Positions 28,183 through 37,235 of a DNA stretch of 64,000 bases are shown here, one piece after another (the first letter of the stretch is position 1; each line of letters starts with the position of its first letter). The translations under genes and the position numbers were made by a program. The notes under the pieces are model-generated. The model saw only the letters and a program-made list of their open reading frames with translations, did no database searches and had not been told where the DNA came from. This DNA is from Limosilactobacillus balticus (GTDB lineage Bacteria > Bacillota > Bacilli > Lactobacillales > Lactobacillaceae). Location: NCBI RefSeq assembly GCF_014145615.1, contig NZ_JACIVH010000074.1:62001-126000 (forward strand). The letters run 5' to 3'.

Positions 28183-28866
28183 GTGTCCAAGAAAAAAATG
28201 TCATTAGCGCAAAAGGTAAACGTTTTGCGTGCAAGTGTAATGGGAGCTAATGATGGAATTATTTCAATTGCCGGAATTGTTATCGGGGTGGCAGCGGCAA
28301 CAAGTAATGCCCGTTCCATCTTAATTGCGGGTTTGTCAGGAACGCTTGCCGGTATGATTTCAATGTGTATGGGGGAGTATGTTTCAGTTTCAACCCAGAA
28401 GGATTCACAAAAAATGGCTTTGATTAGTGAAAAGCAGCGCCTTCAGAATCAATACCAGCATGAATTTGAGTATGTTCAAAAGAAATATGAAGCTCAAGAC
28501 ATTGATCCGCAACTTGCTAAACAAGCGACGAAAGAATTAATGGAAAAAGATGCTTTAGGGACAGCTGTTCAAGAGCGCTATGGCTTTAACCCCAATGAGT
28601 TTACAAGTCCGTATGCTGCGGCGATTGCTTCCTTTATATCTTTTCCGACCGGTTCAATTTTACCAATGGTGGCGGTTACAGTTTCTCCCGCAAATGTTCG
28701 AATCTTAGCAACTGCAATTGCCGTTCTTATTGCATTGTTAATTACTGGTTATTTTGCAGCAGTTTTAGGAAAATCTAACCGGATTAAATCGATGATCAGG
28801 AATGCAGCTGCTGGAGTATTAACAATGGGAGTTACGTACCTGATTGGACAATTATTTGCACGGTAG
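28183..28866 (+). CDS. VIT family transporter (vacuolar iron/manganese transporter-like), first copy
   Basis: A 227-residue VIT1/CCC1-like membrane protein. VNVLRASVMGANDGIISIAGIVIG and MISMCMGEYVSVSTQKDS contain the conserved N-D-G and M...GEY residues of TM1-TM2, and the helical metal-binding linker follows with its Glu-rich stretch. These proteins export iron or manganese from the cytosol. The start is GTG 28183 behind GGGGAGAGG; an ATG two bases upstream is out of frame. A paralogue follows 14 bases later. Confidence 0.88.
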   Translation: MSKKKMSLAQKVNVLRASVMGANDGIISIAGIVIGVAAATSNARSILIAGLSGTLAGMISMCMGEYVSVSTQKDSQKMALISEKQRLQNQYQHEFEYVQKKYEAQDIDPQLAKQATKELMEKDALGTAVQERYGFNPNEFTSPYAAAIASFISFPTGSILPMVAVTVSPANVRILATAIAVLIALLITGYFAAVLGKSNRIKSMIRNAAAGVLTMGVTYLIGQLFAR

Positions 28867-28880
28867 GGAGATGAGATTAA

Positions 28881-29573
28881 ATGAGTACTAATGTGAAGAA
28901 GCATCACAAACAAACAATGGAAGAAAAATTAAATACATTACGAGCCGGAGTATTAGGTTCAAATGATGGAATCCTAACAGTTGTCGGTGTTCTGGTATCC
29001 GTAGCAGCAGCGACAAGTGATCGTTTTACTATCTTCATTGCTGGCTTGTCTGATTTGCTTGCTTGTGCATTTTCAATGGCTTCTGGCGAATATGCTTCTG
29101 TATCTACGCAAAAAGATACAGAAAAAGCTGCTGTTGCTCAAGAAGAAAAACTCTTAAAAATGGATTATGAAGGGGAGCTTGCGGCAGTAAAAGACTATTA
29201 TGTAAATAAAGGAGTTACTCCTGAAACCTCAATCAAAATTGCTAAGGACCTCCTTAATAAAAAGCCCCTCGAGACAGTTGTTCGGATTAAATATGATATT
29301 GAACTTGGTCACTACCTTAATCCTTGGGATGCTGCATTTTCTTCTCTTTTTTCAGCGGCTGCTGGAGGATTGATTCCGCTAATGGCGATGACTTTTGCTC
29401 CTGAAGCATATAAGTGGTATGCCGTGATTTTAGCGGTTGCCTTTACTAGTGCCCTAACCGGTTATATTAGCTCTAAGCTTGGTAATGGGCTTGTAAAAGT
29501 TGCAGTTATTCGAAATATTATTATTGGTTTGATTACGATTACGATTCACTACGGAGTCGGAAAATTATTTTAA
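28881..29573 (+). CDS. VIT family transporter, second copy
   Basis: A 230-residue paralogue of the preceding protein, with LNTLRAGVLGSNDGILTVVGVLV and FSMASGEYASVSTQKDTEK as the matching TM1-TM2 motifs. It is 14 bases downstream with its own GGGAG site, so the two are one operon and may form a heteromer. The neighbouring CDF exporter and MntR-like regulator support a metal homeostasis role. Confidence 0.9.
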   Translation: MSTNVKKHHKQTMEEKLNTLRAGVLGSNDGILTVVGVLVSVAAATSDRFTIFIAGLSDLLACAFSMASGEYASVSTQKDTEKAAVAQEEKLLKMDYEGELAAVKDYYVNKGVTPETSIKIAKDLLNKKPLETVVRIKYDIELGHYLNPWDAAFSSLFSAAAGGLIPLMAMTFAPEAYKWYAVILAVAFTSALTGYISSKLGNGLVKVAVIRNIIIGLITITIHYGVGKLF

Positions 29574-29583
29574 TCGATGTAAA

Positions 29584-29630
29584 AAAGGAAGCAAAAGGCT
29601 GAGTTTTCGCTCAACTTTTTGCTTCCTTTA
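29584..29630. terminator. Bidirectional terminator
   Basis: AAAGGAAGCAAAAGG pairs with CTTTTTGCTTCCTTT around an inner GAG/CTC stem, between the convergent VIT and CDF genes. Confidence 0.85.
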
Positions 29631-29633
29631 ATG

Positions 29634-30554
29634 TTAGTCTTGTTTAAAGTCGTTATTAATAACGTTCTTTTCATCAACGGGAGTGTTGAATAGTTCTTCA
29701 TCTTTACCGCGGTGATATTCTGCTTGAATAGTAACATGACAGATCCCGTATTTTTCATGCAAGATTTTTTCGACTTGACTATAGATTCGCTCAACCTGGC
29801 TTAGCGGCAAGTCATCACAATTTAGATGGGCAGAGAAAATAATTCGGTGTTCATCCATCATCCATGCATGAACGTGGTGAACGGCCGTCACTCCACCAAT
29901 CTGTTTTAAATCATTTTCGATGGAATCATAATCAAGATCAGGGGAAGATTGCATGAGAATTTTAATGGTTTGATTAATAATTGGCCAAGCTTCATAAGCA
30001 ATATAGAGGGCAACTCCGATTGTTAAGGCAGGATCAAGCCATGGAACGTTGACAAAGGTAAGAATGATTCCCCCAATGATAACGGCAACTGAAGAAAGTG
30101 CATCACTTAAAATATGGAGATAAGTTGCTTTGACGTTCAAGCTGTCTTCGCTTCCGGCATGTAAGAGGGCCGCCGAAATAAAGTTTGCAAGAAGACCGAT
30201 TACAGCAACTGTTAACATAATTCCCCCATTAATATGTTGGGGATGCTCTAACCGTTTAATAGCTTCAATAATTAAGAAGACAGAGATAACAATTAAGAAA
30301 ATACTATTAGTTAATGCTGAGAGGATTTCAGCTCGGCGGTAGCCATAAGTTCGTTGCCGATTTTCTGGGTGGCCACCAATATGCTGGGCAAAGTAGCCGA
30401 GTACAATGGAAAGTGAATCCCCTAAATTATGAAACGCATCTGATAGTAAGGCTAAACTTCCTGAAAGAATGCCTCCAAGGATTTCAACAATTGTAATTAA
30501 TACATTTAGGAGGGTAACTGCTAAAAAGCGTTTCCCTGTTACTTTTTCGTCCAT
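29634..30554 (-). CDS. Cation diffusion facilitator (CzcD/ZitB type)
   Basis: A 306-residue CDF exporter with six membrane segments. The first metal motif is LLSDAFHNLGDS in TM2 and the second is LHILSDALSSVAV in TM5, the HD-HD pattern expected for zinc. The C-terminal cytosolic domain (from about residue 210) has HHVHAWMMDEHRIIFSAHL. It is divergent from the MntR-like regulator gene. Zinc or cadmium export is the most likely activity. Confidence 0.92.
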   Translation of the reverse strand: MDEKVTGKRFLAVTLLNVLITIVEILGGILSGSLALLSDAFHNLGDSLSIVLGYFAQHIGGHPENRQRTYGYRRAEILSALTNSIFLIVISVFLIIEAIKRLEHPQHINGGIMLTVAVIGLLANFISAALLHAGSEDSLNVKATYLHILSDALSSVAVIIGGIILTFVNVPWLDPALTIGVALYIAYEAWPIINQTIKILMQSSPDLDYDSIENDLKQIGGVTAVHHVHAWMMDEHRIIFSAHLNCDDLPLSQVERIYSQVEKILHEKYGICHVTIQAEYHRGKDEELFNTPVDEKNVINNDFKQD

Positions 30555-30736
30555 GATTTACCTACTCCTCCGTAAAGATCGATTGCGGGTTTGTAAAAAG
30601 CTTATAACAAAAAAGTTAGGCTTTCCAAACTACACTTTTAATAATATGCTATAATCAATTTGGGTTCAATGTTAATATATAAAAACATGTAATGACCGAT
30701 CGTAGGCCAAATTTTAATACCCAGAGGTGAAACGAT

Positions 30737-31411
30737 TTGACTCCAATGAAGGAAGACTATCTAAAAATTATTTTTGAATTAGGTGGTAGTCATAAAAAAG
30801 TTTCTAATAAAGAGATTTCCCTTGGACTAGGAATTGCCGCTGGATCAGTAACCGAGATGATTTCTAAGTTGGCTGACGAAGGGCTAGTTGTTCATGAACC
30901 ATATGCCGGTATTTCTTTAACTGAAAAGGGACAAAAGTATGCTGCGGAATTAGTTCGGAAGCATCGTTTGTGGGAAACATTTTTAGTAGATAAGCTTCAT
31001 TACAATTTTGCTGACGTCCATTCAGAAGCGGAAATTCTTGAACATCAGACAAGTGATCGACTAGCAACGGCCTTAGATGCTTTTCTTCAGCACCCTGACC
31101 ATTGTCCGCATGGTGGAGTAATTCCATCAGCTAATGGCAAGTTTCCAGATGTAACGCATCGTTTGTTGGCAGATGCTGATGATGGAGAAAAAGTTGAATT
31201 AGAACGATTCCTAGATAACCACGAGCTTTTAACTTACTTAGAAGAGTTAGGGTTACGTCCTCAAGAACAAGTTACTGTAATTCGCCATGAACCTTTTGAA
31301 GGACCGATTGTGATTCGAAAAGAAAATGACGACCAAGAAATAAATGTTTCGTATAAGGCCTCGCATAATATTTTTATTGAACCGGACATAGCTCAAGAAA
31401 ATAAAGATTAA
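30737..31411 (+). CDS. mntR: MntR/DtxR-family metal-dependent transcriptional regulator
   Basis: A 224-residue regulator. The N-terminal helix-turn-helix covers residues 1-60 (LGIAAGSVTEMISKLADEGLV), and the metal-binding and dimerisation helices include HRLWETFLVD, HSEAEILEHQ and HPDHCPHGG. The C-terminus carries a FeoA/SH3-like domain, giving the longer DtxR/IdeR-like architecture. The start is TTG 30737 behind AGAGGTGA. It should repress manganese or iron uptake genes when the metal is plentiful; control of the divergent CDF gene is an inference. Confidence 0.9.
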   Translation: MTPMKEDYLKIIFELGGSHKKVSNKEISLGLGIAAGSVTEMISKLADEGLVVHEPYAGISLTEKGQKYAAELVRKHRLWETFLVDKLHYNFADVHSEAEILEHQTSDRLATALDAFLQHPDHCPHGGVIPSANGKFPDVTHRLLADADDGEKVELERFLDNHELLTYLEELGLRPQEQVTVIRHEPFEGPIVIRKENDDQEINVSYKASHNIFIEPDIAQENKD

Positions 31412-31557
31412 TTATGTAAATTATTGCTTATGTGATACAATGGTTTTTGTAGTTTTTTTAAGTGCGGTTGGTTCGATTGTTTCATTGCAAATGGATCTCT
31501 TCACCTGAGACGAATTACAAATTATATTAGTGCTTAATGCACAGGAGGATTTCCAAT

Positions 31558-31758
31558 ATGGAACAAGGAACTGTTAAATGGTTTAATGACGATAAGGGTT
31601 ATGGCTTCATTACTCGTGAAAGTGGCGATGATGTATTTGTTCATTTTTCTGCTATTCAAGGGGATGGCTTTAAGTCATTGAATGAAGGCCAACATGTTAC
31701 ATTTGATGTTGAGGAAGGTGAACGTGGCCTTCAAGCAGCAAATGTCGTTAAAGACTAA
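31558..31758 (+). CDS. Cold-shock protein (CspA family)
   Basis: A 66-residue single cold-shock domain, an RNA/DNA chaperone. [12 protein letters not shown] is RNP1 and DVFVHFS is RNP2. ATG 31558 is preceded by AGGAGG at 31542-31547, so the upstream in-frame start is not used. The upstream non-coding stretch (31412-31557) is long enough for a cold-shock leader. A terminator follows. Confidence 0.96.
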   Translation: MEQGTVKWFNDDKGYGFITRESGDDVFVHFSAIQGDGFKSLNEGQHVTFDVEEGERGLQAANVVKD

Positions 31759-31769
31759 ATATTAAACTA

Positions 31770-31800
31770 AAAAGCGACTGGATTTTTCCGGTCGTTTTTT
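31770..31800 (+). terminator. Rho-independent terminator after csp
   Basis: AAGCGAC and GTCGTTTTTT with inner GGA/TCC pairs form a compact hairpin with a T tail. Confidence 0.85.
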
Positions 31801-31865
31801 GGTATTGAGCTCCCTATCTAAACGGAGGATAATAATAAATATCTTTGAACAGAGAAGGCGAAAAG

Positions 31866-32621
31866 ATGTTAACAAAGCGACGACAAGCACTCGCACTTAA
31901 AACTTGTTTACTGGCTGGGAGACTTTTAATTGAAAACGGCTCAAATATGGAACGAGTTAACGATACCTTATCTCGAATGGCCAAAAGTGCTGGCTTACAT
32001 GATTTTCAGGCATTTACAACTGTGACCGGAATTGTAGTCGGAACAATTAATGATCCCCATGCTCAAGTAATTACTATTCGTCATCGAAAAAATAATTTAA
32101 GTAAAATTGCGGAGGTAAATGAAGTTTCTCGTGAATTAGCACGGCGCAAAATTGATGTTCCACAAGCATTTGCTAAATTAAAAAAGATTGATCGCCAAAA
32201 GATGCCAAACTGGCAAAATTGGTATGAATCATTTGCCGCTGCAATTTTAAGTGGAGCATTGATGATTGTTTTTACGGGTAATGTTTCTGATTCTTGGGCA
32301 GGATTCCTTGCCGGTGGGATAGGCTATGCTGCGTTTTCATACCTCTTACGGAAGTTTAAGATCCAATACTTAGGAGAATTTTGTTCTTCATTAATTATAG
32401 GTATTTTAGCTGTAATTTTTGTTAAATTGCATCTCGCTAATAATATTAATGATATTATTATTGGTGCAGTTATGCCGCTAGTTCCCGGAGTACCCTTAAC
32501 TAATGCGGCGCGAGATTTAGTTTCCGGAAATTTGATTAGCGGACCTACAAGAGGGATTGAAGCAATTCTAACTGCCGTTTCGATTGGTAGTGCGATTGTA
32601 ATTGTTTTGCACTTTAATTAG
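31866..32621 (+). CDS. ThrE-family exporter, N-terminal subunit (DUF1212)
   Basis: A 251-residue protein equal to the first domain of threonine/serine exporters: cytosolic N-terminus with LLIENGSNMERVNDTLSRMA, then about five membrane segments with VMPLVPGVPLTNAARDLVSGNLISG. I place the start at ATG 31866 (GAAGGCG upstream); TTG 31845 is an alternative with a GGAGG further away. The partner half follows 11 bases downstream. Compare the fused form at 8293-9660. Confidence 0.87.
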   Translation: MLTKRRQALALKTCLLAGRLLIENGSNMERVNDTLSRMAKSAGLHDFQAFTTVTGIVVGTINDPHAQVITIRHRKNNLSKIAEVNEVSRELARRKIDVPQAFAKLKKIDRQKMPNWQNWYESFAAAILSGALMIVFTGNVSDSWAGFLAGGIGYAAFSYLLRKFKIQYLGEFCSSLIIGILAVIFVKLHLANNINDIIIGAVMPLVPGVPLTNAARDLVSGNLISGPTRGIEAILTAVSIGSAIVIVLHFN

Positions 32622-32632
32622 GAGGGTAGGAG

Positions 32633-33106
32633 ATGAATTGGAGTAACCTATTATTACAATTTTTCTTATGTTATGTTTCAACGGTTTGCTTTGGTATCCT
32701 CTTAAACATTCCGAAACGTGCCTACCATACTGCAGGGATGATAGGTGGCGGTGTGTGGGTGGTTTACTGGATAATGTATTATTGCAGTGGGATTGGCCTT
32801 GCGTTTAGTAATTTAGTTGCTGCAATTTTAATTTCGGTATTAAGCCAAGCAGCTGCTCGTCGAAAACGAATGCCAATTATTGTTTTTAATGTGCCTGCGC
32901 TAGTTCCATTCGTGCCTGGCGGACAGGCTTATAAAATGGTTCGCAATTTTGCTATTGGTAATTACCACCTTGTTACTGTTTATTTCTATCAGGTAGTTGT
33001 AATTGTTGGTGCAATTACGCTTGGCTTTGGGTTAGGAGAACTTTTAAATCGTGTTTTGAACTATCTTCATAAATATTTACTCAAAAAATCACGATGGAAT
33101 TTTTAA
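32633..33106 (+). CDS. ThrE-family exporter, C-terminal subunit (DUF3815/ThrE_2)
   Basis: A 157-residue protein with about four to five hydrophobic segments. FNVPALVPFVPGGQAYKMVRN is the family motif corresponding to the second half of fused ThrE proteins. Gene spacing (11 bases) and GGAGGG upstream indicate co-translation with the DUF1212 subunit, together forming an amino-acid (or small-acid) exporter. Confidence 0.88.
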   Translation: MNWSNLLLQFFLCYVSTVCFGILLNIPKRAYHTAGMIGGGVWVVYWIMYYCSGIGLAFSNLVAAILISVLSQAAARRKRMPIIVFNVPALVPFVPGGQAYKMVRNFAIGNYHLVTVYFYQVVVIVGAITLGFGLGELLNRVLNYLHKYLLKKSRWNF

Positions 33107-33155
33107 CACTGTGGTATACTCATTTTTGATTAATTAATTTAAGTTAGGAGAATCC

Positions 33156-33836
33156 TTGATTATGTTTATTGAACGTGATGATCATCGTTGGTGGCGTTTT
33201 GCCTTAAGCGGTGGTTTCTTTCTTGCATTAATGCTATTAATTATGTTTAATTCGTCAGTGCTAACAATGATTGATGCTGTTTTACAGTCATTATTTACTA
33301 GTCAGCGCCTGGAAGGCATTGGTTGGTTCCATGCTTTGATGAGCTTACTTTCATTTTTAGCTAAACCGGTCTTAGATTTAGTATGGGTATTTATTATTGC
33401 AGGTGTTTTATGGCTGAAGGGTTATCGCATTCCAGCTTTGTGGTCACTAGGAACAATTTTTGGTGGAGATGTGCTTGGAACAATCATTAAACACATCGTT
33501 AAGCGGGTCCGTCCTGCACAACACTTGGCGGCAGATGATGGCTATAGTTTCCCTAGTGGGCACACTTTAGGATTCTTCTTGGTAGTAGCAATTTTATTCT
33601 TAATAGTAATTCCACTTATTCAAAAAGCATCTGTTCGCACAATTTTGCAAATCTTATTAATATTTGCAGTTTTCTTCCTGGCGGTATCACGGGTATATCT
33701 TTATGCTCACTGGCCATTTGATACTATTGGTGCAATGTTATTAGCTTATGCATGGTTACAAGTAGCTGAATGGCTCTATGTCGCTTGGGCACCACGATTA
33801 CAACGAATTCCGTTCTTCCGTAGTGTTGAAATTTAA
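33156..33836 (+). CDS. PAP2-superfamily membrane phosphatase
   Basis: A 226-residue protein with about six membrane helices. The three phosphatase motifs are KRVRPAQHL, PSGHTLG and SRVYLYAHWPFD, the pattern of lipid phosphatases (undecaprenyl-pyrophosphate or phosphatidylglycerophosphate phosphatases). AGGAG at 33146-33150 serves either TTG 33156 or ATG 33162; I keep the longer form. Its lipid substrate is not determined. Confidence 0.9.
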   Translation: MIMFIERDDHRWWRFALSGGFFLALMLLIMFNSSVLTMIDAVLQSLFTSQRLEGIGWFHALMSLLSFLAKPVLDLVWVFIIAGVLWLKGYRIPALWSLGTIFGGDVLGTIIKHIVKRVRPAQHLAADDGYSFPSGHTLGFFLVVAILFLIVIPLIQKASVRTILQILLIFAVFFLAVSRVYLYAHWPFDTIGAMLLAYAWLQVAEWLYVAWAPRLQRIPFFRSVEI

Positions 33837-33882
33837 TAATTGGAATTGATGAAGGGCACTCTTATTTGGTTGCTCCTCTTTT

Positions 33883-33898
33883 TATTTCCCGGGAAATA
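33883..33898. repeat. Perfect 16-bp palindrome before GNAT gene
   Basis: TATTTCCC followed directly by GGGAAATA; it abuts the ribosome site of the gene starting at 33907. With no loop it is a better protein-binding site than a hairpin. Confidence 0.5.
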
Positions 33899-33906
33899 GG
33901 AGAAAA

Positions 33907-34362
33907 ATGAGTGAAATTATAGTTGAACCAGCAAAAGATAATAACAATTTAGGAGCAATAGTTAAATTATTAGACGATGAAAAGTTAACACGAGCAGTGG
34001 GATTATTTTTACCTCTTCAAAGAGAAAATCGTGTGCAAGCTATTAAGACATTTGTTCACCAGAATCATGTTATGGCAGTGAAACTAAATGGAGATGTAGT
34101 GGGAATGGTTGTATTAAGCCCTTGGTATGGGGATGAAGGAATAAGAATTGCTCATCATTATGAATTAGGTTATCTTCTGCGACAAGATCAATGGAATAAA
34201 GGCATAATGACATCTGCAATTCAACAAATTGTTTCTATTTTGCCACCTAAAATTACGATTCATGCGGAGTGTAAACAAAGTAATTATCGTTCCCAGCGAG
34301 TACTCATTAAATGTGGCTTCATTTATGATAAAGACGACTTATGGCAACGGATTATTAAATAG
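33907..34362 (+). CDS. GNAT-family N-acetyltransferase
   Basis: A 151-residue protein resembling RimJ/RimL-type acetyltransferases: YELGYLLRQDQWNKGIMTSAIQQIV (about residues 78-102) is the acetyl-CoA binding region, and ECKQSNYRSQRVLIKCGF is the typical C-terminal block. ATAGGAG precedes ATG 33907. The acceptor substrate is unknown. It stands alone before the lysine riboswitch transcript. Confidence 0.8.
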   Translation: MSEIIVEPAKDNNNLGAIVKLLDDEKLTRAVGLFLPLQRENRVQAIKTFVHQNHVMAVKLNGDVVGMVVLSPWYGDEGIRIAHHYELGYLLRQDQWNKGIMTSAIQQIVSILPPKITIHAECKQSNYRSQRVLIKCGFIYDKDDLWQRIIK

Positions 34363-34368
34363 TCGGAC

Positions 34369-34396
34369 TTGCATTTTTGTTTGAGTGGGGTATAAT
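34369..34396 (+). promoter_or_regulatory. Promoter of lysine riboswitch-lysP transcript
   Basis: TTGCAT (34369-34374) and TATAAT (34391-34396) with a 16-base spacer, about ten bases before the riboswitch. Confidence 0.7.
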
Positions 34397-34404
34397 TTCA
34401 TTCA

Positions 34405-34569
34405 ATGAAGAGGTTGCATATTTTATTAGTAGCTACTATTAGGTGAATAAGCACCGGAGTATTAGTGAAAGGGAAATATGCCGAAACACTACTTAGCTTA
34501 TTTTAAGTAGGTGTTGGGCTATAGTCATAATAGGCTATAGACTGTCGCAATAATTGCGGGGCGCTTCCT
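34405..34569 (+). promoter_or_regulatory. Lysine riboswitch (L box)
   Basis: The conserved L-box landmarks appear in order: GAAGAGGTTGC, then TAGTA, GCACCGGAGTA, AAAGGGAAATATGCCGAA, TGTTGGGCTATAG...CTATAGACTGTC, and a closing GCGCTTC strand that pairs with the 5' GAAG. The order and spacing match the five-helix lysine aptamer. It is followed by a terminator at 34605 and then a lysine permease gene, so lysine should switch off that gene by early termination. Confidence 0.93.
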
Positions 34570-34604
34570 AAATTGATTCAACGATTAATTATAGGTATTA
34601 AGTT

Positions 34605-34642
34605 GGGTCTTCTGGTAGGGTTACCGATCAGAAGACCCTTTT
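34605..34642 (+). terminator. Riboswitch-controlled terminator
   Basis: GGGTCTTCTG (34605-34614) pairs perfectly with CAGAAGACCC (34629-34638) and is followed by TTTT. It is the expression platform of the lysine riboswitch. Confidence 0.9.
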
Positions 34643-34701
34643 AATTTATCCTCTTCGAAAATGTTGACGTTAAGATACACAAATTTGGAGGAAATATATT
34701 T

Positions 34702-36177
34702 ATGGCAGATGAATCTAAGTCGACGGGTCATATGGAACGGACATTACAGACACGTCACTTATCCATGATTGCTCTTGGTGGAACAATCGGTACTGGACTT
34801 TTTATTGCCAGTGGATCCGCTATTTCAACTGCGGGACCTGGTGGAGCATTAGTTGCGTATGGAATCATGGGAATTATGGTTTATTTCCTAATGACGAGTC
34901 TAGGTGAAATGGCAACATATATGCCATTAACCGGGTCATTTTCAGCTTATTCAACGAAATTTGTTGATCCAGCACTTGGCTTTGCTCTTGGTTGGAATTA
35001 TTGGTTTAACTGGGCAATTACAATTCCTGTTGATGTTACAACTGCGGGAATTGTAATGAATTATTGGCTTCCCAATGTTCCAGGCTGGATTTTTAGTGTA
35101 ACGGTGATGGCACTAATTTTCTTAATCAACTATTTATCAGTACGATCTTATGGTGAAACTGAATTTTGGCTTGCTTTAATCAAAGTTGTCACGGTTATTG
35201 TCTTTTTAATTGTTGGTGTTGCAATTATTTTTGGAATTATGGGTGGCAAGCCAGTTGGCTTAAGTAACTTTCACTACAAGCAGGCACCGTTTGTTGGTGG
35301 TGTGCCAGCGATTATTAGCGTTTTCTTGGTTGCTGGTTTCTCATTCCAAGGAACAGAATTAGTTGGAATCACGGCTGGTGAAGCTGCTACACCAGAAAAG
35401 TCTGTCTCTAAGGCAATTCATTCAACTTTCTGGCGAATTTTACTTTTTTACATTTTTGCTATTTTTGTTATTGCTTGTATCCTTCCTTACACAGATAAGA
35501 ACTTATTGAATCAAGATGTTTCAAATATTACAATGAGTCCATTTACGATTGTGTTTAAGCGGGCGGGATTGGCCTTTGCAGCTAGCGCAATGAATGCCGT
35601 TATCTTAACTGCCGTCATTTCTGCTGCTAACTCTGGTTTATATGCCTCAACTCGGATGCTTTATTCACAAGCGCGTGAAGGATATGCATGGCGGATTTTT
35701 GGTTATGTAAACCGGCGTGGTATTCCAATTTATGCTTTATTGGGAACAATGGTTGTCTCGTTAGCGGCTTATGCAACTCAATTCATTGGTCCAAAAGCTT
35801 ATAACTACTTAATTGGTGCATCTGGATTGTGCGGATTTATTGCATGGTTAGGAATTGCAATTTCACACTATCGTTTTAGGAAGGCATTCCTTAAGCAAGG
35901 ACATAAGCTTTCTGAATTAAAGTATCACGCAACAGGATTCCCATTTGGTCCAGTATTCGCCCTTGCTTTATGTATTGTCGTTATTTGTGGTCAAAACATC
36001 GATGCTTTTGTAAAAATGGATTGGCAAAACATCTTAATTACTTACATGGGAATTCCATTATTCTTAATTCTTTTCTTCTACTATAAGATTCGTTATAAGA
36101 CACACTTGATTCCACTTGATAAGGTTGATTTATCACGGCGAACAAAGGGTGAATCATACGAACCAGAAGATAATTAA
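34702..36177 (+). CDS. lysP: Lysine-specific amino-acid permease
   Basis: A 491-residue APC-superfamily permease with about 12 membrane segments. TRHLSMIALGGTIGTGLFIASGSAISTAGPGG at the N-terminus is the amino-acid transporter signature, with LGEMATYMPLTGSF in TM3. The lysine riboswitch directly upstream fixes the likely substrate as lysine. GGAGGA precedes ATG 34702. A terminator follows at 36184. Confidence 0.94.
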   Translation: MADESKSTGHMERTLQTRHLSMIALGGTIGTGLFIASGSAISTAGPGGALVAYGIMGIMVYFLMTSLGEMATYMPLTGSFSAYSTKFVDPALGFALGWNYWFNWAITIPVDVTTAGIVMNYWLPNVPGWIFSVTVMALIFLINYLSVRSYGETEFWLALIKVVTVIVFLIVGVAIIFGIMGGKPVGLSNFHYKQAPFVGGVPAIISVFLVAGFSFQGTELVGITAGEAATPEKSVSKAIHSTFWRILLFYIFAIFVIACILPYTDKNLLNQDVSNITMSPFTIVFKRAGLAFAASAMNAVILTAVISAANSGLYASTRMLYSQAREGYAWRIFGYVNRRGIPIYALLGTMVVSLAAYATQFIGPKAYNYLIGASGLCGFIAWLGIAISHYRFRKAFLKQGHKLSELKYHATGFPFGPVFALALCIVVICGQNIDAFVKMDWQNILITYMGIPLFLILFFYYKIRYKTHLIPLDKVDLSRRTKGESYEPEDN

Positions 36178-36183
36178 TAAGTG

Positions 36184-36216
36184 AAAAAGGAACGAGAAAA
36201 TACTCGCTCCTTTTTA
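36184..36216 (+). terminator. Terminator after lysP
   Basis: AAAAAGGAACGAG pairs with CTCGCTCCTTTTT (one mismatch). Confidence 0.85.
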
Positions 36217-36275
36217 TTTTAAATGTTAGAATTGTTTTCGTTACTTTTTGAATTTGAAACAGGGGGAAATAACTA

Positions 36276-36917
36276 ATGATTGCTTTAGCCGGGACAATCG
36301 GTGCAGGAAAAACCAGTTTGACAAAGTTATTGGCAGACCATCTTAATAGTCAGGCCTTTTATGAATCTGTTGACGATAATAAAATTTTGCCACTTTTTTA
36401 TAAAGATCCGAAAAAATATGGTTTCTTATTACAGATTTACTTTTTAAACAAACGGCTTGATGAGATTAAAGATTCATACTCAAATGACTTAAATGTTTTG
36501 GATCGTTCAATCTTTGAAGATGCTTTATTATTTAAATTAAATGCAGATATGGGTCGGGCTACGGAAACGGAGTCAAATATTTATTCTTCATTATTAGGTA
36601 ATATGATGGAAGAATTACCAGAGCAACCACATCAAAAAGCCCCCAACCTTTTAATTACAATTAGGGTTTCGTTTGAGACGATGCTTGAACGGATTAAGAA
36701 GCGGGGACGTTCGTTTGAACAAATTGCTAACGACCCTTCCTTATATTCATATTATAAGAACTTAAACGAACGTTATGTTCAGTGGTATGAGGATTACAAC
36801 GAAAGTCCTAAGATGGTTATTGATGGCGATAAATATGACTTTGTTGAAGATCCGGCGGCTGCTAAGAAGGTCTTGGCCATGATTGACGAAAAATTAATTG
36901 AATTAAATCTTAAATAG
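36276..36917 (+). CDS. Deoxynucleoside kinase (dGK/dAK type)
   Basis: A 213-residue kinase that phosphorylates deoxynucleosides for salvage. The P-loop GTIGAGKTSL is at the N-terminus, FYESVDDN is the substrate-binding motif, NVLDRSIFEDALLF the DRS motif and KKRGRSFE the lid arginines. Lactobacilli depend on such kinases because they lack thymidine-type routes for purine deoxynucleosides. GGGGGAA precedes ATG 36276. The gene sits just before the tRNA cluster. Confidence 0.92.
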   Translation: MIALAGTIGAGKTSLTKLLADHLNSQAFYESVDDNKILPLFYKDPKKYGFLLQIYFLNKRLDEIKDSYSNDLNVLDRSIFEDALLFKLNADMGRATETESNIYSSLLGNMMEELPEQPHQKAPNLLITIRVSFETMLERIKKRGRSFEQIANDPSLYSYYKNLNERYVQWYEDYNESPKMVIDGDKYDFVEDPAAAKKVLAMIDEKLIELNLK

Positions 36918-36920
36918 GAT

Positions 36921-36949
36921 TTGACAAAAGATCATATAGATGATATATT
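36921..36949 (+). promoter_or_regulatory. Promoter of tRNA-Val/tRNA-Leu
   Basis: TTGACA (36921-36926) and TATATT (36944-36949) with a 17-base spacer. Confidence 0.8.
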
Positions 36950-36982
36950 AAATAGGCTGATTTATATAGCAAGCCTATTTAT

Positions 36983-37055
36983 GGAGGATTAGCTCAGTTG
37001 GGAGAGCATCTGCCTTACAAGCAGGGGGTCACAGGTTCGAGCCCTGTATCCTCCA
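36983..37055 (+). tRNA. tRNA-Val (anticodon TAC)
   Basis: Acceptor GGAGGAT pairs with ATCCTCC, discriminator A. The anticodon loop CTTACAA is closed by CTGC/GCAG and the T-loop is TTCGAGC. Confidence 0.97.
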
Positions 37056-37062
37056 TTAATTT

Positions 37063-37145
37063 GCGGATGTGGCGGAATTGGCAGACGCGCAAGATTTAGG
37101 ATCTTGTATCATTTTGATGTAAGGGTTCAAGTCCCTTCATCCGCA
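37063..37145 (+). tRNA. tRNA-Leu (anticodon TAG)
   Basis: 83 nt with a long variable arm. Acceptor GCGGATG/CATCCGC, anticodon stem AAGAT/ATCTT with TAG in the loop. It follows tRNA-Val by seven bases in one transcript. Confidence 0.97.
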
Positions 37146-37169
37146 TTTAATATTTTTTGAAAATTCTTG

Positions 37170-37198
37170 TTGACATTGATGAGGTTTTCGTGTAATAT
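37170..37198 (+). promoter_or_regulatory. Promoter of tRNA-Gly/Arg/Pro group
   Basis: TTGACA (37170-37175) and TAATAT (37193-37198) with a 17-base spacer. Confidence 0.8.
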
Positions 37199-37235
37199 TA
37201 ATAATCGTTGATAGGGAATAACTTATCAAAGACAT

